Source of the DNA: DASQVO01 sp035640715
GTDB taxonomy: Bacteria > Actinomycetota > Actinomycetes > Streptosporangiales > Streptosporangiaceae
Reading direction: 5' to 3'
Assembly (NCBI GenBank): GCA_035640715.1
Contig: DASQVO010000074.1
Span: 1 to 8,919 of the forward strand
DNA length: 8,919 nt
A program made the position numbers and the translations under genes. Positions 7,283-8,919 of this stretch are shown one piece after another (positions within the stretch are counted from its first letter, which is position 1; each line of letters begins with the position of its first letter). Below the pieces are notes generated by a model. It was not told the origin of the DNA and did not search any database. It saw nothing but the letters and a program-made list of their open reading frames with translations.

Positions 7283-7727
7283 TATGACCGCGCTGATATG
7301 ACGGCCGGCGCTGCGGGCATGTGCTGGATGCGGGCAGGACTAAGCACATGCCCTCAGCGCCTCGGCCAGGCGGCCGGCTACCGAGCGCTTCGGCCAAGGT
7401 ACTGACAACGGGGATCAGCTCATCGATACCCATCAGCGACAGCGCCCGCGCGACGATCGGCTGCGGAGAGACCAGCACGAGCGAGCCGCCCCGGTCCGTC
7501 AGCACCATCTTGAGGTCGGCCAGCACATGGGCACCTGCCGAGTCCATGAACGCCAGGCCTGATAGGTCCACGATCAGCCGTGACGCACCGCGGGATACCT
7601 GTGACATGAGCGCATCCCGGAACTGCTGTCCCGTCGTGGCGTCACAATCCCCGGCCACCATCACCAGAACATGCACCGGCCCGGTGGTCACCCGGACAGT
7701 TAGCTGGTCACCCACTCGCATCCTCAT
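7200..7727 (-). CDS. STAS-domain protein, anti-sigma factor antagonist-like
   Basis: Residues about 6-110 form a STAS domain of the SpoIIAA/RsbV kind: LTVRVTTGPVHVLVMVAGDCDATTGQQFRDAL, then RLIVDLSGLAFMDSAGAHVL, then GGSLVLVSPQPIVARALSLMGIDELIPVV, given here in separate blocks of the fold. The DLSGLAFMDSAG loop holds the serine that partner anti-sigma-factor kinases phosphorylate in this family, so the protein probably releases a sigma factor from its inhibitor. No partner kinase or sigma gene is in the window. The start is uncertain: ATG 7727, ATG 7721 and GTG 7715 are all possible, and the last has the best GAGG spacing; an upstream GTG at 7790 would add 21 residues with poor codon choice. 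The frame runs about 50 residues beyond the domain in a Cys- and Arg-rich tail that crosses the inverted repeat at 7315-7353 and overlaps the dehydrogenase gene by 83 nt, so the true C-terminus is doubtful. Confidence 0.75.
   Translation of the reverse strand: MRMRVGDQLTVRVTTGPVHVLVMVAGDCDATTGQQFRDALMSQVSRGASRLIVDLSGLAFMDSAGAHVLADLKMVLTDRGGSLVLVSPQPIVARALSLMGIDELIPVVSTLAEALGSRPPGRGAEGMCLVLPASSTCPQRRPSYQRGHITLWGGGEPWCNRRPACRTCRRRRGPG
7280..7302 (+). repeat. Short tandem-like direct repeat at the end of the dehydrogenase gene
   Basis: TGATATGAC occurs at 7280-7288 and again at 7294-7302, a period of 14 nt. The first copy begins with the dehydrogenase stop codon. It looks like a small local duplication rather than a regulatory element, and it also lies within the antisense tail of the STAS reading frame. 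Confidence 0.5.
7315..7353. terminator. Bidirectional terminator-like inverted repeat between convergent genes
   Basis: GGGCATGTGCT (7315-7325) and AGCACATGCCC (7343-7353) are perfect 11-bp arms around a 17-nt loop. The repeat begins 32 nt after the dehydrogenase stop and lies at the end of the convergent STAS domain, which is where a shared terminator is expected. Neither side has a T run, as is common for hairpin terminators in high-GC actinomycetes. The alternative is a protein-binding palindrome, but its position favours termination. Confidence 0.55.
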
Positions 7728-8014
7728 CTCAACGCTGAGTGACTGTCTTTTGGCCCGGGGCGCGGAAGAGCGCGGGCATGCGGCAGCCACCTACCTCGGC
7801 TGACTGCCCAACCGCAGCGCCAGCCTAGAACCTCGAAGGCTGCCCGTCCAGACTGTTAACGATCTCTTCACACCCATGGCCCGGCTCTGGCAAGCGGCCA
7901 CCGTACTGCGAGCACCGGGGCGACGGGCATTTCGCCGCGCTGCTCTACGATGAGCGCAGTCACAGTCTTGCGTTAATCAGGCAGAGAGGCCGAGGTCGGA
8001 GCTTGGGAGATCCG
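7728..8014. other. Non-coding region between divergent STAS and Uma2 genes
   Basis: This 287-nt stretch has no reading frame I can support. It holds the candidate STAS promoter on the minus strand. On the plus strand TACGAT (7946-7951) fits a -10 element for the Uma2 gene, but no good -35 lies 16-19 nt before it. GTTAAC at 7856-7861 is an isolated palindrome. The base composition is less GC-rich than in the flanking genes, consistent with regulatory sequence. Confidence 0.3.
7822..7850 (-). promoter_or_regulatory. Candidate promoter of the STAS gene
   Basis: Read on the minus strand, TGGACG (7850-7845) and TAGGCT (7827-7822) are 17 nt apart. The -10 fits TAnnnT, and the -35 matches TTGACA at four of six positions. 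Transcription would start near 7815, about 90 nt before the preferred STAS starts or about 25 nt before the GTG at 7790. Confidence 0.3.
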
Positions 8015-8641
8015 ATGTCAGCGATCTACAACTGGGCGACGCCGGAAAACCTTCAGCCCGAGCCCATCACTGAAGAGATCTGGCGGAACCTGCCTGAGGA
8101 GTTCTGCCGCCAGGTAGAAATCGTTAACGGGCAAGCCGTCTGATGCGAGTCGCCCAGCCGGTCGCATCAAGCGGCGGCACGCCGACTGGCCAACATGCTT
8201 GAGTCAGCGGCTAGCGAGTACACAGCACTGCATCCTGGTGCATGCCTGGACGTCAGCAACGATTTTGACGTAACTCTCTGGGAAGTCCCGACCGCGACGA
8301 TCAGGCGCCCGGATGTCGCGCTCCACAACTGCGCCCCCGGAGACCTCCGGCCGCTGCCCGCCTCATATGTCCGGGTCATCATCGAAGTCGTGTCTCCTGG
8401 CAGCGATAAGACTGACAGGGTGGAGAAGATGGGAGAGTATGCCCCGGCAAACATCCCCTTCTACTGGCTTGTCTGGCTTACCGACGACCACGCCGCCTCG
8501 ATCGACGTGCACGTCCTCGATCACGTGGTCGGCGCCTACCGCCTGCTCCGCACGCTCGCCCCGGAAGACGAGGTCAGCGTGATTGAAGTACCAGTCCGTA
8601 TCAAGGTCGCATGGAACCAGCTGAGCACTCTGATTCGCTGA
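8015..8641 (+). pseudogene. Uma2-family (DUF820) endonuclease-like gene with an in-frame TGA
   Basis: The ATG at 8015 has GGGAGA at 8005-8010. The frame gives 42 residues ending EIVNGQAV, then TGA (8141-8143), then continues open in the same frame to 8641 with CESPSRSHQAAARRLAN and onward. Related actinomycete proteins as I recall them read EIVDGHAVRCESPTR here, so the TGA stands where CGA (Arg) is expected; one C-to-T change explains it. Counting through the stop, the product would be 208 residues, about normal for Uma2. The rest has family features: the PD-(D/E)XK-type core RRPDVAL (97-103), then VIIEVVSPGSDK (121-132), KMGEYAPANIPFYWLVW and a C-terminal strand region. The biological role of Uma2 proteins is poorly known. 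The fragment from ATG 8195 (148 aa) could be made by re-initiation but lacks a ribosome binding site and part of the N-terminal helix. Readthrough or a sequencing error are alternatives. Confidence 0.8.
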
Positions 8642-8694
8642 GATCCTGGGTAATGCGGGGGCGCCCGGCCGACAATCACGTACGCCCACCAGAA

Positions 8695-8727
8695 CTATCC
8701 CCGCGCACTTGCACCGCCCGGGGATAG
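8695..8727. terminator. Hairpin downstream of the Uma2 gene
   Basis: CTATCCCCG (8695-8703) and CGGGGATAG (8719-8727) are perfect 9-bp arms with a 15-nt loop, starting 54 nt after the Uma2 stop codon. There is no T run; GAAAAGG follows soon after. The position and strength suggest a terminator for the Uma2 transcript, although an operator for the next gene cannot be excluded. Confidence 0.45.
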
Positions 8728-8792
8728 CCTGGCGAAAAGGGAAGTAGCCGAACGAATGGTGGCGAATGTGGCCACCTAGGCCTACCTGGACA

Positions 8793-8844
8793 GCGCGGAA
8801 CCTGCGCGCCGAAACTTGATGGGTGCTGCCCAGCGGTTTCGCGC
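8793..8844 (+). promoter_or_regulatory. Possible structured leader with alternative stems before the last gene
   Basis: Two structures compete. In the first, GCGCG (8793-8797) pairs with CGCGC (8805-8809). In the second, GCG plus CGAAAC (8806-8808 and 8810-8815, with C8809 bulged) pairs with GTTTCGCGC (8836-8844), and a nested TGGG/CCCA stem (8820-8823 with 8829-8832) fills the loop. Both need bases 8806-8809, so they cannot form together. The element ends 31 nt before the ribosome binding site of the gene at 8887. An attenuator-like role is possible, but chance pairing in GC-rich DNA is also plausible. Confidence 0.25.
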
Positions 8845-8886
8845 CGGGCCAGATGGAGCCGGGCCCGGCGGCGGGAAGGAGGGGTC

Positions 8887-8919
8887 GTGGATACGGAACT
8901 TAGTCCTATAGGTTCGTAC
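8887..8919 (+). CDS. Start of an unidentified gene cut by the right edge
   Basis: A GTG at 8887 follows a perfect anti-16S match, AAGGAGG (8876-8882), with a 4-nt spacer. The 11 codons before the edge are open and read MDTELSPIGSY. This is too short to assign. N-termini ending in IGSY or similar occur just before the glycine loop of some actinomycete serine/threonine kinases, but that is only a guess. The existence of a gene start is better supported than any function. Confidence 0.45.
   Translation, partial: MDTELSPIGSY

Noticed and set aside
7321..7803. Plus-strand open frame of 160 codons over the STAS gene
   Set aside because: Antisense to a recognisable STAS domain and without family resemblance.
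7900..8014. In-frame extension of the Uma2 gene upstream of ATG 8015
   Set aside because: The frame is open for a short way, but the translation is not family-like and GGGAGA stands just before ATG 8015, which gives a normal Uma2 N-terminus.
8141..8143. TGA as a selenocysteine codon in the Uma2 gene
   Set aside because: The family expects Arg at this place, no selenocysteine-insertion hairpin is evident, and Uma2 proteins are not known selenoproteins.
8758..8777. GGTGGC...GCCACC inverted repeat after the Uma2 gene
   Set aside because: Six-base arms of G and C are expected by chance in DNA this GC-rich, and position gives no support.

Overview
The window is high-GC DNA with strong G/C preference at third codon positions, Shine-Dalgarno-led genes and GTG starts. 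It looks like the chromosome of an actinomycete. The PrpD protein closely resembles the actinobacterial/mycobacterial form of that enzyme as I remember it, and the Uma2-type gene near the right end is of a kind common in filamentous actinomycetes. No tRNA, rRNA, CRISPR array, transposase or integrase is visible.

Left part (1-5967): a TetR-family repressor gene on the minus strand runs off the left edge. It is divergent from a four-gene plus-strand cluster: a methylmalonyl-CoA-mutase-type catalytic large subunit, then prpD, prpB and prpC. Gaps are 40 nt, a 1-nt overlap and 37 nt, so the four are probably one operon. The three prp genes form the methylcitrate cycle, which turns propionyl-CoA plus oxaloacetate into pyruvate and succinate. 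The mutase belongs to the other, B12-dependent propionyl-CoA route, so both exits from propionyl-CoA appear to be wired to one promoter. The mutase has no cobalamin-binding domain and no B12-binding partner is encoded in the window, so its small subunit must lie elsewhere. A 28-bp imperfect palindrome in the divergent gap overlaps a good -10 element and is the obvious operator for the TetR protein.

Middle (5968-7727): after a 172-nt gap comes a zinc-dependent dehydrogenase of the glutathione-independent formaldehyde dehydrogenase type, probably with its own promoter. It converges on a minus-strand STAS-domain protein (anti-sigma-factor-antagonist type). The STAS reading frame runs about 50 residues past its domain, through a terminator-like inverted repeat and into the antisense of the dehydrogenase 3' end.

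Right part (7728-8919): a 287-nt non-coding stretch, then a Uma2-family (DUF820, PD-(D/E)XK fold) gene interrupted by one in-frame TGA after codon 42, with the frame open and family-like on both sides. A second non-coding stretch holds a hairpin and a set of mutually exclusive stems. The window ends 11 codons into a new gene that has a perfect AAGGAGG ribosome binding site.

I found no clear new multi-gene defence or mobile system. The most unusual points are the mutase inside a TetR-controlled methylcitrate operon, the operator/promoter layout, the interrupted Uma2 gene and the extended STAS frame.
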